Assembly: GCA_934149245.1 (NCBI GenBank)
Contig: CAKPER010000002.1
Location: 1 to 64,000, forward strand
DNA: 64,000 bases
Direction: 5' to 3'
Origin: an uncultured Bacilli bacterium
Lineage (GTDB): Bacteria; Bacillota_I; Bacilli_A; RF39; UBA660
The notes under the pieces were generated by a model. That model saw only the letters and a list, made by a program, of their open reading frames with translations. It had not been told where the DNA came from and ran no database searches. Every line of letters begins with the position of its first letter. The stretch's first letter is position 1. Below are positions 44,343-54,473 of the stretch, piece by piece. The position numbers were made by a program, and so were the translations under genes.

Positions 44343-45571
44343 TATGGCAATCGCTTAAAAATTTTTACAAAAATATAGTATAATTAAATCAAGATAAAAG
44401 TGAGTTGATTTAATTATGAATTTATTTGAAAAATTTGAAGTTTTAGAAGATCCTAGAGATATAAGAGGAAAAAAATATAAATTAATAGATATATTAATTA
44501 TGACAATATATGGCTTATTATGTGGTTTAAAAGACTTTACGAATATCGCAGATTTTATGAAACTAAAAGAAGATTATTTCACTAAATTATTAAATTTAGA
44601 AAACGGTACGCCGTCACATGATTGTCTTTCTGATGTCTTTGCAGCTATTGATTCAAAAAAATTTATGGAAATATTTATTGAATGGACAAAAGAAATAGTA
44701 AAAAACAAAACTGGAAAGAATATTAGTATTGATGGAAAAGCTATCAAAAGTGCTACTGATAAAATAAATAATGGTAGTATTCCCTATATTGTATCAGCAT
44801 TTATTGGAGAAATAGGACTATCAATTGGGCAAGTGAAAGTAGATGATAAATCAAATGAAATAGTAGCAATACCAAACTTGCTTGATTTGTTGGAAATCGA
44901 AGGTGCAACAATTACAATAGATGCAATTGGAACCCAAGAAGAAATAATCAATAAAATTGTAAATAAAAAAGGTCATTATGTATTACCAGTTAAAGATAAT
45001 CAGAAAGAGTTAAAAAAGCAAATAAAATCTCAGTTTGATGGTTATAACAATTTATATGGAAATAAAGATATTTTAAATAAAAAAACATTAGAAAAAGATC
45101 ATGGTCGAATAGAAGAAAGAGAATATTTTTTATGTTATGATGTATCAAAAATAAAAGATAAAATCAAGTGGAAAACAGTTAAAGCAATTGCCTATACAAA
45201 AGTATCTAGAATTTCTGATGATGAAACTATTGTAACAGAAAATTATTACATAATAGATTATCAAATTAGTATAGAAAAATTGATAGAAACGATAAGGGAT
45301 CATTGGAATATAGAATGTGGATTACATTGGAAATTAGATGTTATTTTAGACGAAGATCATTCTAGAAATAGAATTGAAAATTCAATAAGTAATTTATCAA
45401 TAATGCGTAAGATAATATTTAATTTAGCAAGTTTGGATAATTCTTTTGGCAAAGTACCATTACAAAGAAAATTAACTAGGTATATGTTAGATTTTAAAAA
45501 CATAGAAAAACTGATATTTGAAATAATTCCAAGTATCAGTTAACTTTAGTTATTTTTAAGCGATTGCCATA
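44343..45571 (+). mobile_element. ISAs1-family insertion sequence (1229 bp)
   Basis: Terminal inverted repeats of 20 bp, TATGGCAATCGCTTAAAAAT at 44343-44362 and its complement at 45552-45571, flank one transposase gene, with the 9-bp target duplication outside. The exact ends and intact gene suggest a recent insertion. Confidence 0.92.
44416..45543 (+). CDS. ISAs1-family transposase
   Basis: 375 residues. DPRDIRGKKYKLIDILIMTI at the start matches the DUF4338/H-repeat-type N-terminus. The DDE catalytic region follows: ISIDGKAIKSATD (first Asp), ITIDAIGTQ (second), and ECGLHWKLDVILDEDHSR with the catalytic Glu region RDHWNIE. DHGRIEEREY is also typical. Uninterrupted and probably active. Confidence 0.94.
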   Translation: MNLFEKFEVLEDPRDIRGKKYKLIDILIMTIYGLLCGLKDFTNIADFMKLKEDYFTKLLNLENGTPSHDCLSDVFAAIDSKKFMEIFIEWTKEIVKNKTGKNISIDGKAIKSATDKINNGSIPYIVSAFIGEIGLSIGQVKVDDKSNEIVAIPNLLDLLEIEGATITIDAIGTQEEIINKIVNKKGHYVLPVKDNQKELKKQIKSQFDGYNNLYGNKDILNKKTLEKDHGRIEEREYFLCYDVSKIKDKIKWKTVKAIAYTKVSRISDDETIVTENYYIIDYQISIEKLIETIRDHWNIECGLHWKLDVILDEDHSRNRIENSISNLSIMRKIIFNLASLDNSFGKVPLQRKLTRYMLDFKNIEKLIFEIIPSIS

Positions 45572-45577
45572 ATTAAA

Positions 45578-45606
45578 TTGACAGAAAAATAAAAAATTTG
45601 TATAAT
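45578..45606 (+). promoter_or_regulatory. Promoter of the GH31-like gene, abutting the IS
   Basis: TTGACA (45578-45583) and TATAAT (45601-45606) with a 17-bp spacer. The first three -35 bases belong to the right copy of the IS target duplication, so the insertion left this promoter intact. Confidence 0.8.
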
Positions 45607-45642
45607 TATTTTAGTAAATAAAAGAATAAAGATGGTGATTAT

Positions 45643-48006
45643 ATGAATACTATAGGTGGTTATTTTGTAGAAAATTTAGCAAATTGTAAATGTAAAAAAG
45701 ATAGTATGATTATTGGAAATAAATATAGAATTAGTATTTTAACAGAAAGACTTGTAAGATTAGAATATAATCCTAAAGGGGTTTTTGAGGATAGACCAAC
45801 CCAAAGAGTTATATATAGAAACTTTCCTAAAGTTAATTACACTGCTACTCAAAGTGAAACATTACTACAAGTAATTACCTCATATTTTACCTTAGACTAT
45901 GTTAAGGAGCATACTTTTGTTGGAAGTAAGATTGCTCCAAGTACTAATTTAAAGATAACTTTAAATGGTACAGATAGAACGTGGAATTATAATCATCCGG
46001 AGGCAAGAAATTATGGAACTATAACATATTCTCTTGATAATTTTAGAGGTAAATTAAAACTAGATAAAGGGCTATATTCAACAGATGGTTTTGCTTGTAT
46101 AGATGATTCTGACTCACTTGTATTAAATGAAAAGGGAATGTTTCAAAATAGAGCTGATAAAGTACTTGATCTCTATGTTTTTATGTATAAAAAAGATTTA
46201 GGATTATGTCTTCAAGATTATTATAAGTTAACAGGCTATCCTTTAATGATTCCAAGGTATGCGCTGGGAAATTGGTGGTATAAAGATAGTACTTATACTA
46301 ATCAAGATATTTACAAATTAGTTAAAAAATTTGCTGAAGAAGAAATTCCCCTATCAGTATTCTTGCTAGGAAATAAGTGGCATAAAGAAAATGATTATTA
46401 TACATTTAATGATAAAATAATTGACCCCCTTAAATTAAAAAAATTCTTAGATAGTAAGCAAATTAAATTAGGATTAACCATTAATCCTAGTAGTAATATT
46501 TACCAAAATACAGAGACATATAATGCTATAGCACCATCATTATCTCAAGATAATCAACTTAATTTTTTACCAGTTAATAATAACAAATTAAATTTGTATA
46601 CATCTAATGTTATAAATAAATTAATAAATGGTGGTGTAGATATATTTAATATTGGTTATAACAATAAAGGAGATAAGCTAACTTCTAGCTTGTTTAATCA
46701 GTATCATTATGTTACTGAAGTGACAACTTTAAATAAAAGAAGTATTGTTTTAACTAGAAATCACAATGTAGCAATTCATCGCTATGGAATAGTTGTAACG
46801 GGAAAAACTATAGTAGATTGGGAAACTTTGGCAATACTTCCAAGATATAACTATAGTGCTTCTAATATGGGAATTAGTTATGTTGCAAATGCTATTGGCG
46901 GTTATTATAAAGGAATTGAAGATTTTGAGCTTTTTATAAGATATATTCAGTTAGGGGTCTTTAGTCCTATGTTAATATTAGCTAGTGATGATGGAGAATA
47001 CTATAGAAGAGAGCCTTGGCGTTGGGATATATCTCAAAGAGAAATTATAAAGAAATATTTAAATCTTAGAAATAAGTTAATTCCATACCTTTATACAGAA
47101 GCCTATCTTTATCATACTAGTGGTAGTCCTATAATTCAGCCTTTATATTATGAATACCCTAAAATATATGATGAACCTTTATACATAAATCAATATTTCT
47201 TTGGAAGTCAAATGCTAGTATGTCCTATTACTAAGAAGAAAAATATGATAATGAATCGAGTAGTTCAAAGACTATTTATTCCTAATGGAACTTGGTATGA
47301 GTTAGAAAGTGGTAAAAAATATTTAGGAAACAAATATTATATGAGTTTTTATCGTGATGAAGATTATCCTGTTTTTTGTAGGGAAGGATCAATTATTGTT
47401 ATGTCTTTAGATAAAAATACCGATAATCCTGCTAATTTAGAAGTAGATATTTTTCCAGGAAGTAATGGCAACTATACTTTATATGAAGATGATGGCATTA
47501 CAGATAGTTTTAAAAATGGGGCTGCTGCTATAACAGAATATACTTATAACTATAGCAAAAATACTTATGAATTAATAATTGAACCAAAAGCATATCAAGG
47601 TTTAGTTCCACCAATTAGGAGCTATAAAATAAAATTTAGAAATACTAATAGTGCTTCAATTACAGTTAGTGATGGCGTTAAAAATATTAAAGCAACAGCT
47701 TCTTTAGAAAAAAATGATTTAATTATAAATATTCCAAGTGTTGCTAGTTCTAGCAAAATAATAATAACTTGTACTGGAAATGAGCTAGAAAACTCAACTA
47801 TAAGATTAATAAATGATGATATCAAAGGAATATTAGAAGATTTGGAAATAGAAACGATTTTAAAAGAAAAAATAGACAAAATATTATTTGGTGATCTACC
47901 AATTAGGAAGAAAAGAATTGAAATAAGAAAGCTAAAAAGGAAAGGTTTAGAGCCAAAATTTATAAAAATGTTTTTAAATTTACTTGAATATATTAAAACA
48001 GTTTAG
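45643..48006 (+). CDS. GH31 family protein lacking catalytic aspartates (probable pseudoenzyme)
   Basis: 787 residues following the GH31 alpha-glucosidase layout: a beta-rich N domain, PRYALGNWWYKDSTYTNQ, the (beta/alpha)8 barrel, then IGGYYKGIEDFELFIRYIQL, EPWRWD and C-terminal beta domains, plus a charged helical tail (about 725-787). Where active enzymes have the nucleophile (F-x-x-D-x-x-E) this protein reads FNIGYNN (Gly338). Where they have the acid/base (GGD) it reads TGK (Lys388). The substrate-binding L-D-x-x-W reads LGNKW (Gly243). Hydrolysis is therefore unlikely; carbohydrate binding or a scaffold/regulatory role is more plausible. No signal peptide. Confidence 0.85.
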   Translation: MNTIGGYFVENLANCKCKKDSMIIGNKYRISILTERLVRLEYNPKGVFEDRPTQRVIYRNFPKVNYTATQSETLLQVITSYFTLDYVKEHTFVGSKIAPSTNLKITLNGTDRTWNYNHPEARNYGTITYSLDNFRGKLKLDKGLYSTDGFACIDDSDSLVLNEKGMFQNRADKVLDLYVFMYKKDLGLCLQDYYKLTGYPLMIPRYALGNWWYKDSTYTNQDIYKLVKKFAEEEIPLSVFLLGNKWHKENDYYTFNDKIIDPLKLKKFLDSKQIKLGLTINPSSNIYQNTETYNAIAPSLSQDNQLNFLPVNNNKLNLYTSNVINKLINGGVDIFNIGYNNKGDKLTSSLFNQYHYVTEVTTLNKRSIVLTRNHNVAIHRYGIVVTGKTIVDWETLAILPRYNYSASNMGISYVANAIGGYYKGIEDFELFIRYIQLGVFSPMLILASDDGEYYRREPWRWDISQREIIKKYLNLRNKLIPYLYTEAYLYHTSGSPIIQPLYYEYPKIYDEPLYINQYFFGSQMLVCPITKKKNMIMNRVVQRLFIPNGTWYELESGKKYLGNKYYMSFYRDEDYPVFCREGSIIVMSLDKNTDNPANLEVDIFPGSNGNYTLYEDDGITDSFKNGAAAITEYTYNYSKNTYELIIEPKAYQGLVPPIRSYKIKFRNTNSASITVSDGVKNIKATASLEKNDLIINIPSVASSSKIIITCTGNELENSTIRLINDDIKGILEDLEIETILKEKIDKILFGDLPIRKKRIEIRKLKRKGLEPKFIKMFLNLLEYIKTV

Positions 48007-48012
48007 TATAAT
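47984..48012 (+). promoter_or_regulatory. Promoter of the T-box/leuS operon
   Basis: TTGAAT (47984-47989) and TATAAT (48007-48012) with a 17-bp spacer, overlapping the end of the GH31-like gene. Confidence 0.7.
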
Positions 48013-48022
48013 AAAGAAAACA

Positions 48023-48213
48023 AAAGGAAAAGAGTAGTAATAGAAAATAGTCACCCAAGAGAATAAGTGGTTGGTGCGAACTTAGTGACAAAATTCTATG
48101 AACTTGCTTTTCTTGTTGCAGTATCTGCCGGATGTTATCCGTTATCAAAGAAAGTTATAAGGTAGGATGGTACCGCGTAATTACGCTCCTAAAGTTTTAG
48201 GGGCTTTTTCTTT
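48023..48213 (+). ncRNA. T-box leader of leuS
   Basis: The conserved T-box sequence reads GGATGGTACCGCG (about 48164-48176). An upstream stem I region contains the apical GGTTGGTGCGAAC element. The terminator GCTCCTAAAGTTTTAGGGGC with a T-run (48185-48213) completes the leader. Uncharged tRNA would bind and allow read-through. The downstream synthetase is LeuRS; a candidate leucine specifier is CTT in GAACTTGC (about 48110-48117), which I give as tentative. Confidence 0.9.
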
Positions 48214-48246
48214 TAAAAATGAAATAAGGAAAGTGGTGGTAAAGTA

Positions 48247-48594
48247 ATGAGAATCTTGTTAGAATATATAATAGTTTTTATTGTTGTATATATAATAGAT
48301 TATATTATGATTGTTAACCCTAATAAAAAATATAATAGTAAAAAGCTATTACCAGAGTTAATTTATTTAAAGAAAATATATAAAATTAAAATAAAAAAAG
48401 AAGATTATTTACATTTTCTATATATTACCTCTTTAATAAATACTTTAATTATTACAACTATTTATATAATAATAATATATTTAATAGAAAACTTAATCTT
48501 AAAATTTGTAATAGGATTAATACTGCTAGTACTTATGACTATAATATGCTATGGGTTACTTGGAAGATACTATATATGGAAAGAAGGAAGATAA
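48247..48594 (+). CDS. Small membrane protein between T-box and leuS
   Basis: 115 residues with an N-terminal helix (about 4-22), a basic cytoplasmic stretch (KKYNSKKLLPELIYLKKIYK) and two further helices. No family recognised. It is one base from leuS and downstream of the T-box terminator, so its expression is tied to leucine starvation. RBS AAGTGGTGG. Confidence 0.65.
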   Translation: MRILLEYIIVFIVVYIIDYIMIVNPNKKYNSKKLLPELIYLKKIYKIKIKKEDYLHFLYITSLINTLIITTIYIIIIYLIENLILKFVIGLILLVLMTIICYGLLGRYYIWKEGR

Positions 48595-48595
48595 G

Positions 48596-50995
48596 ATGTA
48601 TAATTATAAAAAAGTAGAGCAAAAATGGCAAAAACATTGGGAAGAAAATAATACATATATAACAAAAATAGATAAGAATAAGGAAAAATTTTATATGTTA
48701 GTAGAGTTTCCTTATCCATCTGGAGCAGGTTTACATGTTGGTCATGCTAGGGTATATACAGCATCTGATGTTCAAACAAGATACAAGAAAGCCTTAGGTT
48801 ACAATGTTTTGTTTCCAATGGGCTGGGATGCTTTTGGGGCACCTGCTGAACAATATGCAATAAAAAATCATATTCATCCTAAAGAAGCAGTAGTAGAAAA
48901 TATAAAAGTTTTTAAAGGTCAATTGAAATCTCTTGGCCTAGCAACAGATTGGTCTAGGGAATTTGCAACAACAGATCCAGAATATTACAAATGGACACAA
49001 TGGCAATTTCTACAATTTTATAAAAAAGGCTTAGCCTATAAAGATGAAAAAGAAATAAATTGGTGCCCTAAGTGTAAAATGGGCTTATCAAATGAAGATG
49101 CTCAAGGCGGAGTGTGCGAAAGATGTGGTTCCCAAACTACTAAAAAATTAAAAAATCAATGGTTACTTCGTATGAGTGATTATGCTGATAAATTACTAGA
49201 TGGCTTAAAAAATACTGAATTTTTAGAGAAAGTTAAGACAGCTCAAATAAATTGGATAGGGAAATCAATAGGAGCATCAGTTAAATTTAAAATAAAAGGT
49301 GAAGATGATTATTTAAAAGTCTTTACTACTAGATGTGATACTTTATATGGAGTAACATTTATGGTTATAAGCCCTGAACATAAATATATTGAAAAGTATA
49401 AAGATAAAATAAAAAATATAAAAGATGTTCTTGAATATCAAGAAGAAGCTAAACACAAAAGTGAAATTGAAAGAACTGATAATACTAAGGAAAAAACAGG
49501 AGTTAAATTAGAAGGTCTAACTGCAATTCATCCAATAACAGGAGAAGAAATTGAAGTATGGATTAGTGATTATGTACTTGCAAATTATGGTACAGGTGCT
49601 ATAATGGCAGTTCCTGCTCATGATGAAAGAGATTATGCTTTTGCTAAAAAGTTTGGTATTAAAATTATTCCAGTAATTGATGGAGGAGATATTAATAAAG
49701 AGGCATATATTGGTGATGGCCTTCATATTAATTCTGATTTTATAAATGGTCTAGATAAAAATTCAGCTATAGAAAAAATGTTAGAATATTTAACAAAAAA
49801 TGATTTAGGTAAAAAAGAAGTAAATTATCGTCTTCAAGATTGGATTTTCTCTCGTCAAAGATTTTGGGGGGAGCCAATTCCTATGATTAATTGTCCACAT
49901 TGTGGTTGGGTACCAGTTCCTGATGAAGATTTACCAGTATTATTACCAAATGTTCAAGCTTATGAACCAACTGATGATGGTGAAAGTCCATTATCTCGAA
50001 TAGATGAATGGGTAAATGTTAAATGTCCAAAATGTGGTATGAATGCTAAAAGAGAAACAGATACAATGCCAAACTGGGCTGGTTCATCATGGTATTGGTT
50101 ACGTTATATGGATCCTCATAATACTAAGGAATTTGCCAGTATGGAAGCTATGAAATATTGGGGAAAAGTCGATTTATATGATGGTGGAATGGAACATGCT
50201 ACACGTCATTTGTTATATGCAAGATTTTGGAATATTTTCTTACATGAACAAGGATTAGTTCCAAATAGTGAACCATTTACAAGAAGAATCAGTCACGGAA
50301 TGATTTTAGGTCCAACTGGTGAAAAGATGAGTAAAAGTAAAGGAAATGTTGTCAATCCAAATGATATGGTAAGAGATTATGGAGCTGATAGCTTAAGAGT
50401 TTATGAAATGTTTATTGGTGATTACTCAAAAGATGCTGCTTGGAATGAACAAGGACTAAAAGGCTGTCATAAGTTTTTAAATAGAATTTGGAATCTTCAA
50501 GAAAAAGTTATTGATGGGGATAATTATTCAAAAGATATTGAAGCTTTAATTCATAAAACTATTAAAAAAGTAACTGATGATATTGAAAATTTATCTTATA
50601 ATACTGCTGTATCATCATTAATGATTTTACTTAATGCCATGGATAAAATGCCAAATATAACTAAGAAAGATTATAGAATTATTCTTCAACTTTTAAATCC
50701 TTTTGCACCACATATAACTGAAGAATTAAATGAGATATGTAATTTAGGGAAAGAATTTACTAATAGTTCTTGGCCAGAGTATGATCCTAAAAAAACTATA
50801 GATAATGTTTTAGAAATAGGAGTACAAATAAATGGAAAATTGCGTTCTACTATAAAAATAAATAAAGACGAAAACAAAGAAAAAATAGAAGAAATTGCTC
50901 TAGCAGATGATAAAATAAAGAAAAATATTCAAGAAAAAACTATCGTAAGAATAATTATTGTTCCAAATAGAATTGTAAATATTGTTGTTAAGTAA
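48596..50995 (+). CDS. leuS: Leucyl-tRNA synthetase
   Basis: 799 residues, class I synthetase. HIGH appears as GLHVGH in the N-terminal Rossmann half (PYPSGAGLHVGHARVYTA). The editing domain includes TRCDTLYGVTFMVISPEH. The zinc insert has CPKC/CERCG pairs, SSWYWLRYMDPH is present, and the signature loop is KMSKSKGN. The anticodon-binding and short C-terminal domains follow. ATG 48596 follows AGAAGGAAG. Controlled by the upstream T-box. Confidence 0.97.
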   Translation: MYNYKKVEQKWQKHWEENNTYITKIDKNKEKFYMLVEFPYPSGAGLHVGHARVYTASDVQTRYKKALGYNVLFPMGWDAFGAPAEQYAIKNHIHPKEAVVENIKVFKGQLKSLGLATDWSREFATTDPEYYKWTQWQFLQFYKKGLAYKDEKEINWCPKCKMGLSNEDAQGGVCERCGSQTTKKLKNQWLLRMSDYADKLLDGLKNTEFLEKVKTAQINWIGKSIGASVKFKIKGEDDYLKVFTTRCDTLYGVTFMVISPEHKYIEKYKDKIKNIKDVLEYQEEAKHKSEIERTDNTKEKTGVKLEGLTAIHPITGEEIEVWISDYVLANYGTGAIMAVPAHDERDYAFAKKFGIKIIPVIDGGDINKEAYIGDGLHINSDFINGLDKNSAIEKMLEYLTKNDLGKKEVNYRLQDWIFSRQRFWGEPIPMINCPHCGWVPVPDEDLPVLLPNVQAYEPTDDGESPLSRIDEWVNVKCPKCGMNAKRETDTMPNWAGSSWYWLRYMDPHNTKEFASMEAMKYWGKVDLYDGGMEHATRHLLYARFWNIFLHEQGLVPNSEPFTRRISHGMILGPTGEKMSKSKGNVVNPNDMVRDYGADSLRVYEMFIGDYSKDAAWNEQGLKGCHKFLNRIWNLQEKVIDGDNYSKDIEALIHKTIKKVTDDIENLSYNTAVSSLMILLNAMDKMPNITKKDYRIILQLLNPFAPHITEELNEICNLGKEFTNSSWPEYDPKKTIDNVLEIGVQINGKLRSTIKINKDENKEKIEEIALADDKIKKNIQEKTIVRIIIVPNRIVNIVVK

Positions 50996-51095
50996 ATCAT
51001 TTTCTAAATAAATTTTTGATTATGTTATTGTCTTGAACTTATAGGAAAGTTAGATGATTTTTGGAAAAGAAATAAAGAAGGGATTGAAATAAAAT

Positions 51096-51839
51096 ATGAA
51101 AAATAATAATGGTAGAATAATTGGCGGGTTAATAGTAATAATAATAATATTAAGTGTATTCTGTATATTATTTGCAACAAATACCCTAGAATTAAATTCT
51201 ATTAAAGTAAAAGGTGATGATAAGAGTAAGCAGAATAATTTGGTTGAAAATAAAGATAAACAGATTGAACTTGAAGTAGTTTCAGATACAGAAGCTCTTA
51301 CATTAGGTAAAGATTTATATGATAAAGCGACTGAGATATATTCTACTTGGGTACTGACACCTTATTGTGGTTATGGTTCTAATGAGCTATATAATCATGA
51401 AGGAGTAAATATTGGAGGGCAGTCAGGATATTCATATTATGAATCAATGTTTAATAATATAGATGAATTAAGAGAATATTTATTAAAATATTTATCACAG
51501 GATATTGTTAATTCAAAGGTGCCTAAGAATGTTTTAGAAAACCAAGAAGAGATAGCCGATTATATAATTTATAATAATAAGTTATATTGCAGGCAAGACG
51601 CTGGTAAAGGTTGGTTGTTCTCTTATTTAGGAAAATATGATATAAAGGTAAATAGTAAAGAGAGTAATAAAATATCATATACAATAACTTCCTACTATAC
51701 TAAAAATGAGGATAAGTGCAGTAGATATGATAATTTTTGGAGCTGTGATAAGTCAGATACAGAAAACAAAGACACTAATTTTACTATTGAAAAAATAAAT
51801 GACAAGTGGATTGTTACCGATTATACACTATATGAGTGA
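51096..51839 (+). CDS. Unknown membrane-anchored extracellular protein
   Basis: 247 residues: one N-terminal transmembrane segment (about 8-28), a polar linker and an extracellular domain containing GKDLYDKATEIYSTW, an N/Y-rich loop and FTIEKINDKWIVTDYTLYE at the end. Four cysteines could form disulfides. No family recognised; no lipobox. Confidence 0.6.
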   Translation: MKNNNGRIIGGLIVIIIILSVFCILFATNTLELNSIKVKGDDKSKQNNLVENKDKQIELEVVSDTEALTLGKDLYDKATEIYSTWVLTPYCGYGSNELYNHEGVNIGGQSGYSYYESMFNNIDELREYLLKYLSQDIVNSKVPKNVLENQEEIADYIIYNNKLYCRQDAGKGWLFSYLGKYDIKVNSKESNKISYTITSYYTKNEDKCSRYDNFWSCDKSDTENKDTNFTIEKINDKWIVTDYTLYE

Positions 51840-52364
51840 TAAATAATTAAATATTTTGCTACTTTACAGTTTTATCGCCTAAAGTTGGTAAACAATAGTA
51901 AAAAAATAAAATAATTAATATTAGTATTGGTATTGATTAGGATTGTCATCTATTATGTAATCAATTAGATAATAAAATTTTTAAAAGACAAATTTAATAG
52001 AAAAATAGATTTGAGACTACATCTATAATTTTAGGTGTAGTTTTTATTTTTCAATTTTTTTGAAACTTAGTTATTCCTTAACAAAATTGACATAACCCAG
52101 AGTTTGTAAGGTGTGATGTAAAATTATAAAGATAACTTCTAAATTTTTGGATATTGGTTTCAGTTCATCTCGAACTCTAATAATCTTTTTTGCAACTAGT
52201 GATATTTACAATAAAATATTTATAAAAGCTTGACCTAAATTAAAATAAAATCTTTCTTTAAAATAATCTTATAGGTAATTTATTAAAAAAAAATAAAAAA
52301 ATTTTCCAAATTAAAAGGAAATCGAAGATAAACAGCCAATAATTAAAGTTAGAGGAGGTAAAAT
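51840..52364. other. Intergenic region upstream of the bacteriocin locus
   Basis: Contains a terminator, GACTACATCT paired with AGGTGTAGT then a T-run (about 52013-52050). Beyond that I see no gene or RNA up to the AGAGGAGG of the exporter. Lower coding density than the rest of the window fits an acquired locus. Confidence 0.5.
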
Positions 52365-54473
52365 ATGAACAAGAAATTAGTCGTAAAACAAGATGGTTAC
52401 AAGGAATGTGGAGCAGCCTGTTTGTTATCAATAATAAGGTATTATGGTGGTAATATTTCAATAAATAAATTGCTAGATTTAACAAATACTAGTAAAAAAG
52501 GAACAACTTTCTTTAATTTAAAAGATGCATCTTCAAAGCTTGGTTTAGATGCAACTGGATTTAAAATAGAAGATACTAATAAAAAAGAAAGTTTACAGAA
52601 AATAAATATGCCCTCAATCTGTCAAATAGTTGAAAATAATTATGAACACTTTATAGTAATATATAAAGTAAAAAAAGAAAAAATATTGATAATGGATCCG
52701 GCTAGAGGATATAGAACAATAAAGAATGATGAATTTTTTCAAATTTGGACAGGATATATAATGACTTTTGTCAAAACTACGCAACTTCCATATTTATCTG
52801 ATGAAAAATATTTGAATAAACTTATCATTGAACTATTAATAAAAAACAAAGGCATTGTCTTAAATATTGTAATATTATCAATAATATTTACAATAATATC
52901 TTCTATATATGCCATGTACAGTGGATTCATAATAGATACAATAACGAGTACAAATACTAGTCAATTAATAATAATAACTGAAATATTTATTACTACATTA
53001 ATTATAAAAAGCATTTCAGATTTCTCACGAAACAAGCTGCTAATATATTTAAATCAAAAATTAGATTGTACTATTTTCTTAAATTCTATTAGAAAGATTA
53101 TTTTACTTCCTTATAGTTATTACAAAAATAGAACAACTGGAGAAATTATTTCAAAATTAAATGATCTTGCCAATATCAAAAACATGCTTAGTAAAATTAT
53201 ACTCACTGTATTTTTGGATGTAATTGTTTCACTAACATGTGCTATTGTCATGATGAAAATAAATATAAAGATGTTCTTGATTTTAGTAGTAACTATTCTG
53301 ATTTATATTTTGATATTCTTAATTTTTAGACCACTGATAAAAAAGTATACTAATATAAATCAGGAAAATAATGCTAAAATAAATTCTCAAATGGTTGAAT
53401 TAATAAATGGTTTTGAGACTATAAAAAATTTAAGTTTAGAAAATATTATGTATCAAAATTTTTCTGAATTGTATACTAAATCTTTACATGATGTGTATAT
53501 ATATGACAATATTAATAATTATGAATTTATTATAAAAGAACTAATTACCTATTTAACACTACTTCTAACAGAGTTTATTGGTTTCTACTTTGTGTTGCAT
53601 AATACTTTAACTATTGGAGAAATAATAATTTTTACAAGTTTAGCACCTTATTTTATGTCGCCAATTAGAAGTGTTATAGATTTAAGCAAGGAATATTTTT
53701 ATGCTATTAATTCACTTAAAAGAGCCAATAATTTATTAGAAATAAAATCTGATGACTTGAATACTAAAACAACCTTTACATTGAATGGAAATATTAATAT
53801 AAAAAATTTAAGTTTTAGTTATAACAATTACGATAAAGTACTAAAAGGTATAAACATAAATATAGCTAAAGGGGACAAAATTTTAATATTAGGTAATTCT
53901 GGTTCAGGAAAAAGTACAATAATAAAAATATTATCAAAGTATTATACACCTAGAAGAGATAGTATATATATTGATGGTACAGACATTAATGATATTTCTA
54001 TCAGTAATTTAAAAGATAATATAACTACTATATCTCAGGAAGAAATTATTTTTAATGATACTATCAAAAATAATATAATTTTAAATAGAAAAATAAGTGA
54101 TAATAAATTTATAAAAATTTGTAGGGAATTATGTATTGATGAATTTGTAAAGAATAGTCCTATGGGCTATAATACTAAACTTGAAGAAAATGGTCAAAAC
54201 ATTTCAGGGGGTCAAAGACAAAGAATTATTTTAGCACGAGCTTTACTAAAAAATAGTAATATATTGTTAATTGATGAAGGATTAAATGCTATAGATATCA
54301 ATTTAGAAAGAAAGATATTAAAAACAATTTTTGAAAAATATCAAGATAAAACTATAATTATAGTATCCCATCGATTAGAAAACATGGATTTGTATAAAAA
54401 AGTAATAAATTTAAAAGATGGAAAAATAGATAAAATAGCTAATTTACCTAAAGAGGGTGATTATTATGTATAG
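52365..54473 (+). CDS. Bacteriocin exporter, C39 peptidase-containing ABC transporter
   Basis: 702 residues in three parts. The N-terminal C39 peptidase has its catalytic Cys in ECGAACLLSII (about 17), His in YEHFIVIY and Asp in MDPARG. Six membrane helices follow (about 165-440). The nucleotide-binding domain has GNSGSGKST, ISGGQRQRI and LLIDEGLNAID. Such proteins cut double-glycine leaders and export the mature peptide; two double-glycine peptides lie just downstream. The D-loop/Walker B Glu is kept. Confidence 0.94.
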   Translation: MNKKLVVKQDGYKECGAACLLSIIRYYGGNISINKLLDLTNTSKKGTTFFNLKDASSKLGLDATGFKIEDTNKKESLQKINMPSICQIVENNYEHFIVIYKVKKEKILIMDPARGYRTIKNDEFFQIWTGYIMTFVKTTQLPYLSDEKYLNKLIIELLIKNKGIVLNIVILSIIFTIISSIYAMYSGFIIDTITSTNTSQLIIITEIFITTLIIKSISDFSRNKLLIYLNQKLDCTIFLNSIRKIILLPYSYYKNRTTGEIISKLNDLANIKNMLSKIILTVFLDVIVSLTCAIVMMKINIKMFLILVVTILIYILIFLIFRPLIKKYTNINQENNAKINSQMVELINGFETIKNLSLENIMYQNFSELYTKSLHDVYIYDNINNYEFIIKELITYLTLLLTEFIGFYFVLHNTLTIGEIIIFTSLAPYFMSPIRSVIDLSKEYFYAINSLKRANNLLEIKSDDLNTKTTFTLNGNINIKNLSFSYNNYDKVLKGININIAKGDKILILGNSGSGKSTIIKILSKYYTPRRDSIYIDGTDINDISISNLKDNITTISQEEIIFNDTIKNNIILNRKISDNKFIKICRELCIDEFVKNSPMGYNTKLEENGQNISGGQRQRIILARALLKNSNILLIDEGLNAIDINLERKILKTIFEKYQDKTIIIVSHRLENMDLYKKVINLKDGKIDKIANLPKEGDYYV

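Larger units (their letters stand above)
44334..45580. repeat. 9-bp target-site duplication flanking the IS
   Basis: ATTAAATTG occurs directly before the left inverted repeat (44334-44342) and directly after the right one (45572-45580). An exact direct repeat like this indicates a transposition that has not been followed by rearrangement. Confidence 0.9.

Noticed and set aside
44343..45571. IS as part of a composite transposon with the glycosyltransferase or GH31-like gene
   Set aside because: There is a single IS copy with its own target duplication, so it moved alone.
52072..52190. Possible transposase C-terminal remnant on the minus strand (reads ...LGYVNFVKE then stop)
   Set aside because: The similarity to IS C-termini is only a few residues and there are no inverted repeats or upstream homologous frame.
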